Source: Liolophura sinensis (taxonomy: Eukaryota > Mollusca > Polyplacophora > Chitonida > Chitonidae). Taken from it: 64,000 nucleotides of DNA. The notes beneath the pieces are model-generated. The model was not told where the DNA came from. It worked only from the letters and a program-made list of their open reading frames with translations, and made no database searches. The translations under genes were made by a program, and so were the position numbers. The stretch covers positions 58,571,249-58,635,248 of the forward strand of contig NC_088295.1 of NCBI RefSeq assembly GCF_032854445.1. The letters run 5' to 3'. Below are positions 23,515-34,824 of this stretch, in pieces (position 1 is the stretch's first letter; every line of letters begins with the position of its first letter).

Positions 23515-25271
23515 TTTCTTTTTGTTTTGTTTATTCAGTGAGCCCTGGACGTTCTGCTGGGCATTTAACTCACCCTTACATTACCCACGTTGTCTGGGTT
23601 TCAGGGTACATTGTAGATAAGCTATTTTGAGAACATTACTGTAACAAGCTTTGTGGATATATGTATGATCCACGTTACAGTTGTACCGAAACACTAACCA
23701 GCTTCAGCACTTTTCTTTTCATGTTTTTTTTTGGGGGGGGGGGAAGGGGGGATTTGTCATGATGCACAATATTTTCAGAAGGATGATGGACTGTATCTTC
23801 AGTTCTAGAATGGAATGCTTTAACTAAAACTGGAATGCCTTCAAGTAATCACATTTTCCCTCTCATTAAAGTTGATATTTCATTATAAATATACGATGTG
23901 AAACACGAGAAATAGACACTTATTCATAATGCGACATACATACATATATAATAATTTACATGTAATACACAAAAATTAACTCCTTTGTTATGCGGACACT
24001 CGAAATATCCCAGTAGTTTCTGTGAAGTATTTAAATTTATCTGAGTATTTAAACATGTACAGAGCCGACAGAGACGAATAAACGCCAAAATCTGCCTTTC
24101 AGAGGACATGTGATTAAATTAAGTTCTATCTTATCTTCCTGGTCACACCCATACTCATTAACAGTGACTCTGGACAGGTACTTATTACATGGATAAATAA
24201 AGTGCAAAACCTGTGCTGCATTGCTTTCACTTTGTTGTTTACACCAGTTTCAAGAGAGAAAAACCAAATTTTGTTATCTAGAGAATGAAAATTGACTGGG
24301 GCACATTTAATAACTGTTTCTACAGAAATTTGATCTAAAAGAAGATTATACATGAATTTAGTTGTTATTTTATCACTATTCATTCTAACGTCTCGGATGT
24401 ACGTCTTCTCAAAATTTAATTTTGGCCTTTTACCGGCAACAAAAGGGTGATCTGAGACATTTTTCAACATAGCAGTTTCCAGAGTTTTCCAAATTTTATA
24501 GCCGTCGTATATTACTGGGATACCATATTGCTGACCAAGTAAATTCAACGGTTCAAAAGTACGGTTTCTCGTATATACACAATCCTAGCTTCACCCCATA
24601 GTGCGTCATAAATAGATTTCCCTCCTTTCAAAATGAGCTTGTTGTTCCAAACAATTTGGTCATAAAATTGAACGTCTTTCGGCGGTATTTGTTTCCCATA
24701 ATTAAGGTCACTACAGTAAAATCCCGGATGGATTTTGCTCAGTTTTTTATTTGGTGTTATAATTACAATCTATCTTCGACTGTCTGTTGTGAGAGTTATT
24801 GCCCTTTGTTAACAAACTGTGTCATAAACGAAACTGAAGGAGAAATTATCACCTTTTTCTGTTATTTATACATAGTAATTTAATATATTTATATTTTGGA
24901 TAAGCTAACAATTATTAGCAATAATTCAACCAATATCACATTGATGCAGATCGGCCAAATAACTTACTACTATACGGCAAGCTTGCTGAGTTGTAGACAG
25001 TTTTTCCTTTTTGAAACGGCCTAGTCAAAGTTTTTCGCAGCCTGCTTAGGGTAGTCGGCTAAATGACGCTTAGCCGACTAACAGACATTAGGCGGCTACA
25101 GAAGTTTTGTGAAACAGCCCCCAAGATTAAAATTGTATGCAGTAATGTTGATTGTATTTAATAAACATTGTCGTTTCTTCGCTAGGTACACATTACGAAG
25201 ATCTATCCGGGAATGTGTCGTCGTCCATAACTTCTGACACGAGACTTTACGAGAATGCCACGGTGATGTGA
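16812..25271 (+). CDS. IgSF type I receptor, three Ig domains + FN3 + TM, ITAM-like tail (plus-strand copy)
   Basis: Exons: 16812-16884 (signal peptide FLLTVLVCLWQ), 17738-18082 (Ig1), 18306-18617 (Ig2), 19057-19347 (Ig3), 19904-20191 (FN3), 20964-21125 (membrane span), tail exons 21291-21333, 22137-22186, 22833-22868, 22930-about 23048, and 25186-25271 (TGA 25269-25271). All joins are phase 1 or preserve frame. Without the 22930 exon the product is 561 residues. Membrane span at about residues 457-481 is followed by RRGR. Ig domains show conserved Cys pairs, e.g. FTLECKIT with WICYYG, and VKISCDV with an AGTYHIEA variant lacking the second Cys. The tail has PEPPPL, HYEELD, YDDIY, VVYRSL, HYEDLS and terminal LYENATVM. 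It is the inverted duplicate of the 2331-14645 gene but lacks that gene's Ig3 and Ig4 exons. The donor of the 22930 exon is uncertain. Likely a surface recognition/adhesion receptor signalling through SH2 proteins; ligand unknown. Confidence 0.82.
17030..17165. repeat. Minisatellite in intron 1 of plus-strand IgSF gene
   Basis: About four units of roughly 30 bases resembling AACTGACCATAACCATGATA followed by ACATGTACA. On the coding strand the core TACACAAACTGACCATAACATG-like sequence matches the 22-bp array in intron 1 of the minus-strand gene. The array thus predates the inverted duplication, and unit length then diverged. Confidence 0.7.
17435..17655 (+). pseudogene. Decayed extra copy of the Ig1 exon
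   Basis: The frame SPGDVIVGRTFTLECGMT parallels TPGDVVAGRSFTLECKIT of the real Ig1 exon 300 bases downstream. It soon meets a stop (TGA near 17540). Further along, ACCAGTTTATCTGGAGGATA matches the region of the real exon encoding the AGLSGGCQ stretch, out of frame. The second half after the Cys-containing segment is not recognisable. It is a tandem exon duplicate that has degenerated, inside intron 1. Confidence 0.7.
22930..23069 (+). other. Tail exon with YDDIY and VVYRSL motifs, 3' end uncertain
   Basis: Acceptor CCTAG at 22925-22929 is in phase with the 36-nt exon before it. It reads NFYDDIYPGPDTGVVYRSLT. No strong GT donor in the needed phase is obvious; candidates are GTCTCT at about 23032 and GTAGTG at about 23043. 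Reading on ends at TAG 23067-23069, which would give an alternative short tail lacking the last exon. The minus-strand gene has no clear counterpart. Confidence 0.55.
23480..23745. repeat. Homopolymer-rich stretch
   Basis: A T run of about 31 bases (from about 23481) and a G run near 23731-23741 interrupt an intron of the plus-strand IgSF gene. These are likely length-unstable and sequencing-error-prone sites. Confidence 0.7.
24126..24665 (-). pseudogene. Remnant of a LINE (non-LTR) reverse transcriptase C-terminus
   Basis: On the minus strand, IVWNNKLILKGGKSIYDALW is followed, after a frameshift near 24550, by an open stretch with NLLGQQYGIP, YNLLLDQ and a KIWFF..MQHRF..LL-type pattern. This matches my memory of the conserved region after the polymerase domain in metazoan LINE ORF2 proteins (IIWNNK..I, W, F.Y+.LH+..). 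No polymerase core or zinc knuckle is present. It lies in the last intron of the plus-strand IgSF gene, antisense to it. Confidence 0.5.
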
Positions 25272-25304
25272 AACACGAATAAACATGTAGAACAGAAAAG
25301 CCAT

Positions 25305-25830
25305 AATTTCACAGCTACAAACCAGGACATCGTATGTTGGATTCTTCATATATGGAACCTTTGTGTGACTTCATTGGGAGTGTGTGGGAGTAGGTGACTC
25401 TATATTAAGGTACAATTAAACCATGACATCCCATGCGTGCTACATTCATCTGAATTCAATTTATTAGAGTGCGTGTAGGACAAAATGACTCAAAAAGCAC
25501 AAAACCAAGACTCTTCATTCGCATTAAAGTGTGGCTGAAAGAGTAACTGACTCCAAAGGTACAATTCAGAGTATTGCACATTGGTTTTAGATGTAGAATG
25601 TTTGTGTGAATTCACTTGGCTTACATGCGAGAGTATAAGTGACTCTACAGCTACAAACCAGGACATTGCACGCCCGATATACATTTAAAATCATTGTGTG
25701 ACTTCAGTTCAAGTCACTGCGAGTGTATTAGTGACTACCCTAAGAAACAAACCAGGACATTGCAGGCTGGACTCTTCAGATGTAGAACCATTATGTAACT
25801 TCCCTTTAAGAGCATTAAGGAGTAGGTCAT
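25305..25830. repeat. Degenerate tandem repeat, about 95-120 bp units
   Basis: Five diverged units each begin near ACAAACCAGGACAT (or ACAATT..), contain ..GTAGAACCTTTGTGTGACTT-like text and end near GTGACTCT. Unit starts are at about 25315, 25412, 25555, 25648 and 25740. The array directly follows the plus-strand IgSF coding end, so it may be 3' UTR. Confidence 0.6.
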
Positions 25831-25936
25831 ATCTGCAGAACTACTGATAAATTTGAAATTAAACTACCCCAGTACATATGATAATTAAATGTTACAAGGA
25901 TTGCTGGTATTTTCACTTGCGCACAGACACATAGAT

Positions 25937-26198
25937 TTATTTGATTTATTTACTTGATTGGTGTTTTACGCCGTACTCAAGAATATTTCACTTATAGGAC
26001 GGCGACCAGCATTACAGTGGGTGGAAACCGGGGGAAACCTACTACCATCCGCAGGTTGCTGGAAGACCTTCCCAAGTACGACCGGAGAGGAAATCAGCAT
26101 GAGCTGGACTTGAACTCACAGCGACCGCATTGGTGAGAGACTCCTGGGTCATTACGCTGCGCTAGTGCGCTAACCAACCGAGCCATGGAAGCCCCGCA
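25937..26198 (-). mobile_element. SINE family A, full length
   Basis: Complete minus-strand copy: tRNA-like head (GGCTCGGTTGGTTAGCGCAC), B-box-like GTGAGTTCAAGTCC, family core and the TATTCTTGAGTACGGCGTAA end with an AAATAAAT-type tail. Confidence 0.85.
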
Positions 26199-26296
26199 GT
26201 ATTTAATGTAGATGACACGCTGGTGCTGGGGAACATGTGACACCAGTGTCAGCCTAGACTGCTGGTGGTTGTTCTATTTTCAATGCATGAGAGGAA

Positions 26297-26550
26297 TTTA
26301 TTTATTTATTTATTTATTTATTTGATTGGTGTTTTAACGCCGTATTCAAGAATATTATACGACGGCGACCAACATTATGGTGGGAGGAAACCGGGCAGAG
26401 ACGTCGTGGGGGGGAGACATTCCTACGTATGGCCGGAGAGGAAGTTAACATGAGCTGGACTTGAACTCGCCGACTGCATTTGGTTAGAGGCTCCTGAGTA
26501 ATTGCGCCGGGCTGGCAAGCTAACCACCTTGGCCAGGGAGGCCCCGCCGA
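26297..26550 (-). mobile_element. SINE family A, near full length
   Basis: Minus-strand copy with a long (AAAT)n tail at 26297-26323, core ACGGCGTTAAAACACCAATC and a head ending in GGCCTCCCTGGCCAAGGTGG. It lies about 100 bases from another copy in the same orientation. Confidence 0.8.
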
Positions 26551-26631
26551 CAGGAATGTGGACAAGTGCAAAAAGATAAGTATGACTGAGGCCACCATCG
26601 GAACAACAACATCGTGAATGAGGGGATGAAT

Positions 26632-26945
26632 GTATGTGTGCTTAGGTTTTACGTCATACTTAACAGTTTTTCAGTTACAAGACGACGAGGAGCCATTTGG
26701 TGTTTGTACGTGTACTGTGCCTTCTTGATTTCATTCCGCCACTGAAATATCATGCCGAAGACACCAGACATGACACCCTATCGAGTCACATAATACTGAC
26801 ACTGGAACAATCACTAACCTCTTAGTGCTGAGCGTCTAGCACAGCAGCAGCATGTGCCATTTTTAAAGTCTTTAATCCGTCCCGGATTTGATCCCGTGTC
26901 TACAGACTTCGAGGTGGACACTGTAACCATTAGCTCACCGAAGCT
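26632..26945 (-). mobile_element. SINE family B-like element, diverged
   Basis: On the minus strand a tRNA-like head (GAGCTAATGGTTACAGTGTC; B-box-like GGGATCAAATCCGGG) leads into a body with TCAGTATTATGTGAC and ends with TTAAGTATGACGTAAAACC, the end type of family B. Confidence 0.6.
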
Positions 26946-28613
26946 GTCTGAATGAAGGGAATAAGAGCAAAATTCAGGTTTATTTGTATTAAATTATGTA
27001 TAACATTAATTCTTTTGTGAATCACAAATTTAAATATGAGCGGGAGTAAATAATTCAAATATTTGAAAATATTTTTTGCATGGGGGATGTTTGGAACTAA
27101 GTAACTTTATGCATGGCGCTGTAGCATTTACACTATATGACGGCCATGGTTAGTGACGTATACCCTACTAATCCATGGCCGCCCTGTCCCTATCGATTCT
27201 CCCACTCAAAAACACCTGCACTGGTTACATTCCAGAGCCATAGCATCTTTGCATAAGCCCAGCAGCGAAACGAGATTTCTTGATCCTGACAACAAAAAAT
27301 CTTCACAATTTACTCCTGAGCGGATAACCACAACAAGAATTCACGAGTGTGGAACACTTGATCCAAAGATTCAGCCTGTTTAACTTTGGGCAACAAAAAG
27401 TCCAGAAACAAATGAGCCGGGCACAAGATTTCGCTCGTCTGCGGGCAATCTGGATTTTGTGATATCTATGTTGTCTGCATCAACCAGTCAGCGTCCATGG
27501 AAGTGTCATGTGAGTACATACAAAATGGAAGCTGTGACACAACTTTTTGGGGTCACATGACCTTGAACTCATGATGTGAACGTCTAACGCTGTTGGAATT
27601 TTCAAAAATGGACAAGTATGGACATGTCCATATAACCGATTTCCCGATCATTTGACACCGAGATCTGAAAATCGATTTTCGACAACAAATGTTGTTCTCG
27701 TGCGCTAGGCTATAAGGTTCTACAAATCTGGATTAACCTTTGTGCCTCAGCACTGTCACTGAGTCGGTACTCCATGATTACACATGACCTTAGTGACATT
27801 ATCGTGACCTTTGATCGATTGATCTTTCTCGAACGTAATTTCTATGTCATAACCCACTCGAATAAACGTAAGATTTTCCATACTTTTATCCACACGATGA
27901 GATCATGTTATTTTGAGATGTTTTTGAGTTCCGCATGGAAACTTGTCCACGACAAACTTTGGGTTCAAGACACACTTTCTCGAGTCTAGTCCGTTAATCC
28001 TGTATATGCCATATACCAGCCTCTTACATACATATAAGAAGCAAAGGTATGAGATGCAATGCGACCGGCACCACACAACATGTGTCTTTCGTCTTAACTT
28101 TTCCACTCGTTTCTCTATCTGTGACTATCATCAGCTCGAAACAGCTGTTAATATTTCCAAATCAATGGTATTTTGCCTCAGTTCATTTACATGTAAATGA
28201 AAACTTTATATTATTAAAATAAATATATTATTAAATATATAAAAACTCATATATTTATTTAATTATTAATTTATTTATTTATTTGTTTTATGTCCTGTGT
28301 AGTCAAAAGTATTTTTACGCGACCTGTATGGTCAAACTTGGGAAGATTGGTACAACAAATTATCTATAGCAAACAATCCCTTCAGATAACTTCACTTTAA
28401 CTGGGTTTCCTCAACACGTGCATACAATCCTATGGACTTTGCTACAGCCTGTTGACCGCTCCACGCGCGTATGACCTATATTTTTGTTGTGTCACACTGC
28501 TCACAACAAGATACGTGTGCACAAAGGCTGCATACACTGCTGTGTATTATTTTATTTTAATCCTTGTCAAAAGTTGCGCTCTTCTCTTGTAAACGTATAC
28601 CTATACATACATA

Positions 28614-31600
28614 ATGAATGAAGCTGGGCCTTTGCCACCACCTTGTAGTACACCACAGGATATCCACCCTGTAGCCGTCAAGGGATTCAGTCAGGTGAGC
28701 TGTTTATTAACTGAATACAAGCTACCAATTGTGTACAGATCTATTAACCTTATTGTCATACGTATTTATACTTGCAGGCTTTGTTCCCTGTGTTCTTTTG
28801 GGAGACGCCTACAGGCCTTGATTCGTTTTTTATCTATTTTTTTCGTTGAAAACATTATCTAGGTTATAGCGCCATGTTCGATGAAGTGATCTACTCGGAA
28901 AGTTAGAATCAATCACAAGTTACGAAATTTTGTGAGGTGTTGCATACCTGCAATCGTTCTTTTCCCTGATTTTCAGGAAGGACAATATGACCGTAAACGT
29001 CCGGCATATACCGACTCGGCCGTGGATTTGATTAAGGATTTACTATTGTCGGAGGGAAAGGAGGAAAACAAAGACAATCCAGGTGTGAGAGTATTCTACA
29101 ATCAAAAAATTAATTTTAACAGAAAGTCTGTTGTCTGAGTGAGGTTAGAATGTAGTTATTATAACATAACGCTGTGTCATATTCAACATAATATCTTTTT
29201 ACTGCAATTGAATCTTTATGTTCAAATCTAATAGCCCGATTTGCCGCTAAGTAGATCTGGGAAAGATAATATCCTTATTAACAGCCATTTACTCTTGCTC
29301 CAATAGAATTCATCCTTTCGTGTTTAGAGAAATTTTTAAGTTTGATTATCCATCGGTCGGTCAGATGGATGGCTGAATAAACTTGCTTGGTTCGTTTGAC
29401 CGGTCGCCTTTTCAATCGTACCGTTTCGTACCGTGCGTCTGTTGATCTGTAGATCGGTCGGACGGATGCAGAGCCGGCCTGTTGTTTCGTCGGTTAGTTG
29501 GTCGTTATGCCAACTTCATTTAACCGCTTCATTTTGCCTCTGCTCTTTACGAGTTTGCTGTGTTTCTGATTGTGTCACAGGCATCTACGATGTGGTAGAA
29601 GTTGGCAGCGGAACTGGCAAGTTTACCCTCAGTTTTCTTGACCGGATTGAAAAGGTTAGGATTGGATGTCTTCTTGCCATTTTCTATTTGTCATTCGTAC
29701 AGTGCGTTTGTAAAATCAGTGACTGGGACTGTCAGCTAGGCCAATTATTTTCCAAACTGTATGCATTATAAAGCTGGAAATGTCTCTCTGTTTTATATTT
29801 TCCCGACAGAAATTACACTTTAAATGAGAAATGGTATAAGTATATTCTAAATAGATTCGTAGAACAAAAAAGCTAGATGGACTTCTTTTTTTAGCAGTTT
29901 TTATTTTAGCAGTCGAACAAAGTTGCTACAAAGAGTCAACATTTTGTAAGTGCTGGTAAAGCCTGCATTTATTTTTGGTCAAAAAATTGGTGCTTGTGTA
30001 TACTTCTTCAGTCTACCCATTTAATATTCATCGGGGTTGTAGCGACTTCTCTTAAGATAAACTTTCCCTTTTCACTTTGCAGCCAATAAAATATCTGGCA
30101 ACGGAGCCACTGGGTAATATGCTTGGAGTTATCAAAGAGAAGCGGCCCGAAGTGTTCACCCTGCAGTGTGCAGCACATGATCTACCTCTTCCTGACGCTT
30201 CTGCTAAGGTAGACTCTATAACCTAATAAGTGTTATATCCGCAAACAACGGTGATCTATATCTAATACCGTAGCTAAAACGTCTAAAAATATATCTTCTA
30301 AAATATTCAGATGACTTGTACGTGTAGTACTGTTACCTTTCAATCGTTAGGACACTTGGCATATTATGACGGTCAGTTTTATTGAGGGAAGGAACCGGAA
30401 TAATCGAGATAAACCACACACCTTTGGCAAGTTACTGGCGAACTTGCGAACCCACACGAACCCACGTGTGATGTACAGATATGCCCATCAGATTGGTGGA
30501 AGACAAATATACTGGTATACTGAAAAAATCTCACCGTGCACATATAAAGGTCGTTTGAAATACTGACGCTGTACATATACTACATATACTGTACTATAGA
30601 AATCGACTTTCTATAAAATATAGAAAGTTTAAATGACACTATATAAATTAGTATAAAGTGGCCTCGGCTTAATCCTAATACTCGAAACATCTGAATAAAT
30701 TAATTAGTCAAACACGATTTTAATCAACAGATCAGTCACTTCATAGCCAATGGACTCGATTATGCGGATATTTATAAACAAGGGTATTTTCTGTATTAAA
30801 TCAGATGGTTATAGCGGCCCAGTGCTTTCATTGGTTTTCTGACTTGTCCAGCCTCACACAAATACACAGAGTGTTGGAACCTGGTGGGAAACTAGGTAAA
30901 GTACTTTTTTTTATTTTAAATATATATTTATTTATATTGTATATTTTATTGATATTTTATTTAATTGTGCTTTTATTAGCTTATTTGCCTTCTCGGGCCA
31001 TGAAAGGGTTTCTTGGCTCAAGTTTCCAGTGAAACGGAGCAAGAAACACACATCCATACAGGTGAAACCATCGCACATCCATACAGGCGAAACCATCGCA
31101 CCTCTACACAGGAGAAACAAACGTACATCCACACAGGGGAAACCATCACATATTCATGCAGGTGAAACCAAGGCACATCCATACTGGTAAAACCAACACA
31201 CATCCATACAGGTGAAACCAATACACATCTTTACAGGGGAAACCATCTTAAATCCATGCAGGTGAAACCATTGTACAGCTTTACAAGTGAAACTCTCGTA
31301 CATCTGTACAGGTGAAACCAACGCACATCTGAACAGGTGAAACCATCGCACATCCATACTAGTGATACCAAAGCACATCCACCCAGGCGAAACCATCACA
31401 TATCCATACATGTCAATCCAGCACACATCCATACAGGTGAAACCAATACACATCTGTACAGGGGAAACCAACGCACATCTGTACAGAGAAACTAACCAAC
31501 ATCCATACATGCGAAACCAACCAACATCCATACAGGTGAAACCAACACTCATGTATAGATGGCAAACTATCACACATCTACACAGGCCAAACCATCGCAC

Positions 31601-33641
31601 ATCCGTATAGGTGAAACCAACACAATCCACACAAATGAAACCAACACACATCCATACCGGTGATACCAAAGCACATCCATCCAGGCGAAACCATCACATA
31701 TCCATACATGTCAATCCAGCGCACATCCATACAGGTGATACCAACGCACATTTATACAGATGAAAACCAAGGCACATCCGTACCGGTGAAACCAAAGCAC
31801 AACCACACAGATAAAACCAACGCACATCCATACAGGTGAAACCAACGGACATCTACACAGGCCAAACGATCCTACATCCGTAGAGGTGAAACCATCGCAC
31901 ATCCATACTGGGAAAAAACAGTGCACATATATACAGATGAAACCAACGGACTTCTATACATGTAAAAACCAACGCACATTCACACAGGTCAAACCATCTC
32001 ACATTTACACAGGAGAAACTATCGCAAAGCATCGCACGTCTATACAGCTGAAAGCATCGCACATGTACACAGGGGAAACCACCACACATCTATACAGGTG
32101 AAACTATCGCACATCCACACATTTGGAACCATCGTACATCTATACAGGTGAAATATACGCGCATATATACTGGTGAAACCAACGCCCATCTATACAAGGG
32201 AAACCATTGCACATCCATATAGGTGAAATCAACGCACATCCATAAAGATAAAACCATCGCACATCCATACAAGTGAAGCCAATGCACATCCATACAGGTG
32301 AAACCAACGCACATCCATACAAAGGAAACCAACGCACATCCATACAAAGGAAACCAACGCACATCCATTCCCTACCCATAAACCTGACCACCGTTAAAAT
32401 CTTTGGGTACAGTGTTCAACGTGGATCATATAAATAAATAAATAATGATCGCCAAGATTTGTGAAATAATGGACAACATCCAGAAATAATAAAGAAATAT
32501 CCAAAGGATGATGAGTACAATAAAATGATATCGACCAAGTAGGTCACATCAGGTTAAAAGCGTATAATTTTTTTTCCACTTTTACGATTAGGCTAAGATT
32601 TCATATATTATATTTATAATTTATTACTTCTAAATATAACAAAGATATCAATTTGGATGTGTTCAGCCATTTCTATTAAAAATTTTAGTTGTAAAAACAA
32701 TGCTTGCAGGGTGAGTTAAGGGTGAAACAATGCATAAAATGTTAGTTTTAAAAACAATGCTTGCATGGTGAGTTTACGGTGAAACAATGTGTAAGTTGTT
32801 AAAACGGATGGCCTGTGAGAAGCTGTCTAACTTGTTACAATATATGCATGTGAAGGCTCTCTGTTTTCTGTAGGCCTATGTTGTTTATCATATGCGTTTG
32901 CCATCTGACAGTTCTCATATGGAACAAAAGAGATGTCTCCGTACCGTGGATTGGCGACTTGGGGGACCTTTTAGAGGACATCCACACCAAATGCAACACA
33001 GCACGTCATCAAAATCAGGCTTGGAAACGAATTTTTGACACATACGCTGGATTTGAGGAACTAAATCACGTTTCTCTACCAGGACCATCAATAAAAGTGA
33101 GTACTCACCCACTCACGCACCCACCAGACAGACCAACGCACCCCCGACAAAATTCAAATTAAATTAAGCTATTTATTTTATCGGAACAGCTTTAAAATAT
33201 TTAAATGTAGCGGATTCTTTGTAAACTTTTTTTTACAGTTTGCTGTTTTAGTCATATAGTTTTAAGGTATGTAGTTTCTGAATTCGGGAAATTGGTTTTT
33301 TCTTCAGACCCTTCCTACTTATTACCCCATCCGCTAGACTCCATTTCGAAAGTCGTATTAATGAACATAAACTCCTTGATGGTAAACGCAAGACTTTATT
33401 ACTAACAAAGCTTGAGTGAATGGGTTCATCTTTTTATAGGCAATGTACGAGATCTATTCTTTTCCAGGGAAGCGTAGAAGAAATCCTGGCTTACTTTTCG
33501 ACGATAAGCGTGCTGTCCATATCAGAAGAAAACATGGCAGTTGTGTCTGAGTTCATCAAAAACCATCCAGATTTACAAGGACAGGCAGAAATCACCATAC
33601 CGTTTCGTACAGATATCTACTGGTGCAGTAAGAAGATATGA
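28614..33641 (+). CDS. Class I SAM-dependent methyltransferase, copy A (methyltransferase-11 type)
   Basis: Seven exons, all GT..AG and phase-consistent: 28614-28694, 28977-29082, 29581-29654, 30083-30208, 30805-30895, 32912-33096, 33468-33641 (TGA 33639-33641), giving 278 residues. Motif I is VVEVGSGTGKF (residues 67-77), binding SAM. TEP at 94-96 supplies the acidic ribose-binding position. The AQCFHWF segment (134-140) and HRVLEPGGKL precede beta-strand 5, VLIWNKRD. The C-terminus IPFRTDIYWCSKK fits the small cytosolic methyltransferase-11 family (eukaryotic relatives of trans-aconitate methyltransferase, such as DDB_G0268948-like proteins). Its substrate is unknown. The acceptor of exon 6 was set at CATCTGACAG by the paralogue; an earlier AG would read a stop. 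Copy B lies 9 kb downstream in the same orientation with identical exon lengths. No signal peptide or membrane span. Confidence 0.9.
29112..29236. repeat. Palindromic element, partial copy, intron 2 of methyltransferase A
   Basis: Contains AACAGAAAGTCTGTTGTCTG, then TCATATTCAACATAATATC and GAATCTTTATGTTCAA. It matches the left half of the copy at 39692-39910, in the same intron of copy B. The right arm is missing. Confidence 0.7.
31045..32370. repeat. 25-bp minisatellite, about 53 copies, intron 5 of methyltransferase A
   Basis: Units follow ACATCCATACAGGTGAAACC plus a five-base variable joint such as ATCGC or AACGC, with period 25. Scattered substitutions and few indels occur. The period is not a multiple of three, so the long open frames through it on both strands are artefacts. 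A shorter array of the same unit lies in intron 5 of copy B (42710-43180). Confidence 0.92.
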
Positions 33642-34147
33642 GGACCTGTGGTCTGTGTAAACCTGAAAATGGCCTGTGCATTATCCTAAGTGGCATTGAC
33701 AGGATAAAAAGAGATTGTATAAAACGTCATTGCTTTGTTAAAATAAAATAAAATACGTTAAAATAATTAAAGCCGATTCATATGTGAGTCAAGAGCTGAG
33801 CGGCGAGCGGTGGATGTCTTTCAATTGCTAAATCAGTATATAGAGATGGGTTCGATGTCATTCTTGGAAAGAGAAATTTTCCCTCGTTTTGTAGTGTTTT
33901 CGGGCCAATAAAGCGACAATAAACTGACGATGATCTATTTAATATTCTTACATGAAGTTTACTGAACGACAAGAAAATCACACTTTTCCTGCCAATGGTA
34001 CGTGGTTTTCTCTGGGAGCTCCGGTTTTGTCCACCGATAATAAACACTAGTCGCTATCGCATGAGTGAAAATTCCTTGAGTATGACATTAAACAACACTA
34101 AGAAATCGTCATCAGTAGCAAGAGCAAATAAGCCTAGTACCGATGTC

Positions 34148-34315
34148 TCCGTGGCCGAGGTGGGGCACAATGACCCCTGAGCCTCTCACTCATTTCTGTC
34201 GCAGTGAGTTCAAGTCCTCTCCAACCTGCGGGTGGTAGTGGGTTTCCCACGGCCTGTGTTCCGTTTCCTCCCACCATAATGCTGGCCGCCGTCGTATAAG
34301 TAAAATATTCTTGAG
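34148..34315 (+). mobile_element. SINE family A, internally shortened
   Basis: Plus-strand copy from a tRNA-like head (CCGTGGCCGAGGTGGGGCAC, B-box-like GAGTTCAAGTCC) through CCCACCATAATGCTGGCCGC to TATTCTTGAGG. The end is truncated relative to full-length copies. Confidence 0.75.
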
Positions 34316-34769
34316 GGGACGAAGGAACGCCAGGAGCTAAAAAAACATATTCTTGAATATTGCGATAAATGCCCTTCAATGGATGAATGAGAAACCAAGT
34401 TGTGTTGTGCTTGTAACTTAAAGGTGACACCAATTTTTGCTGATAGGATATCGAGTTGCCCAAGAAGTGTTTCGTGCACAGTCCTAGCTATTTAATGGCC
34501 TTTAGTCCTGATTATTTCAATGTTAATTTGCTTATGGCTGGTGCATGGGGCCCATATAACAAGAACAAGCCCTCCTCAGAATTAGTCTCCTTTTCAGTAT
34601 GTCTGAGTTTGACCACAGTTCACTATTTATGACGAAAAATAGATTCTACAGGGATCAAGACCCTGGCTCTGAAAACATGGACCAGCAATAGCCTAATGAT
34701 ACAACCTTATCAGACAATGGGCTGTCACAGGCAGTGTGCTTCAGGGAATCGGGATCACCAAATATTTGA

Positions 34770-34824
34770 TTTATTTATTTGTTTATTTATTTGATTGGTG
34801 TTTTACGCCGTACTCAAGAATATT
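34770..34824 (-). mobile_element. 5'-truncated SINE A insertion with perfect target duplication
   Basis: Only 55 bases of the SINE 3' end and tail are present, flanked on both sides by the 13-base direct repeat ACCAAATATTTGA (34757-34769, 34825-34837). This is the signature of a truncated target-primed reverse transcription event. Confidence 0.9.

Larger units (their letters stand above)
25272..28613. other. Intergenic region between IgSF and methyltransferase genes
   Basis: An AATAAA at about 25280 lies just after the IgSF stop codon. The region then holds degenerate tandem repeats (25300-25830), two SINE A copies and a SINE-B-like element, listed separately. From 26950 to 28613 I see no gene: open frames such as 27153-27383 are short and without recognisable domains, and 28200-28280 is very AT-rich. 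Confidence 0.5.

Noticed and set aside
31045-32370. Open frames on both strands of the 25-bp array, some with HTGE-like peptides reminiscent of zinc-finger linkers
   Set aside because: Period 25 shifts the frame every unit, no CxxC..HxxxH finger is present, and the stretch is an intron in both paralogues.
31045-32370. CRISPR array
   Set aside because: Eukaryotic context. Repeats are directly abutting with no unique spacers and with scattered substitutions, as in a minisatellite.
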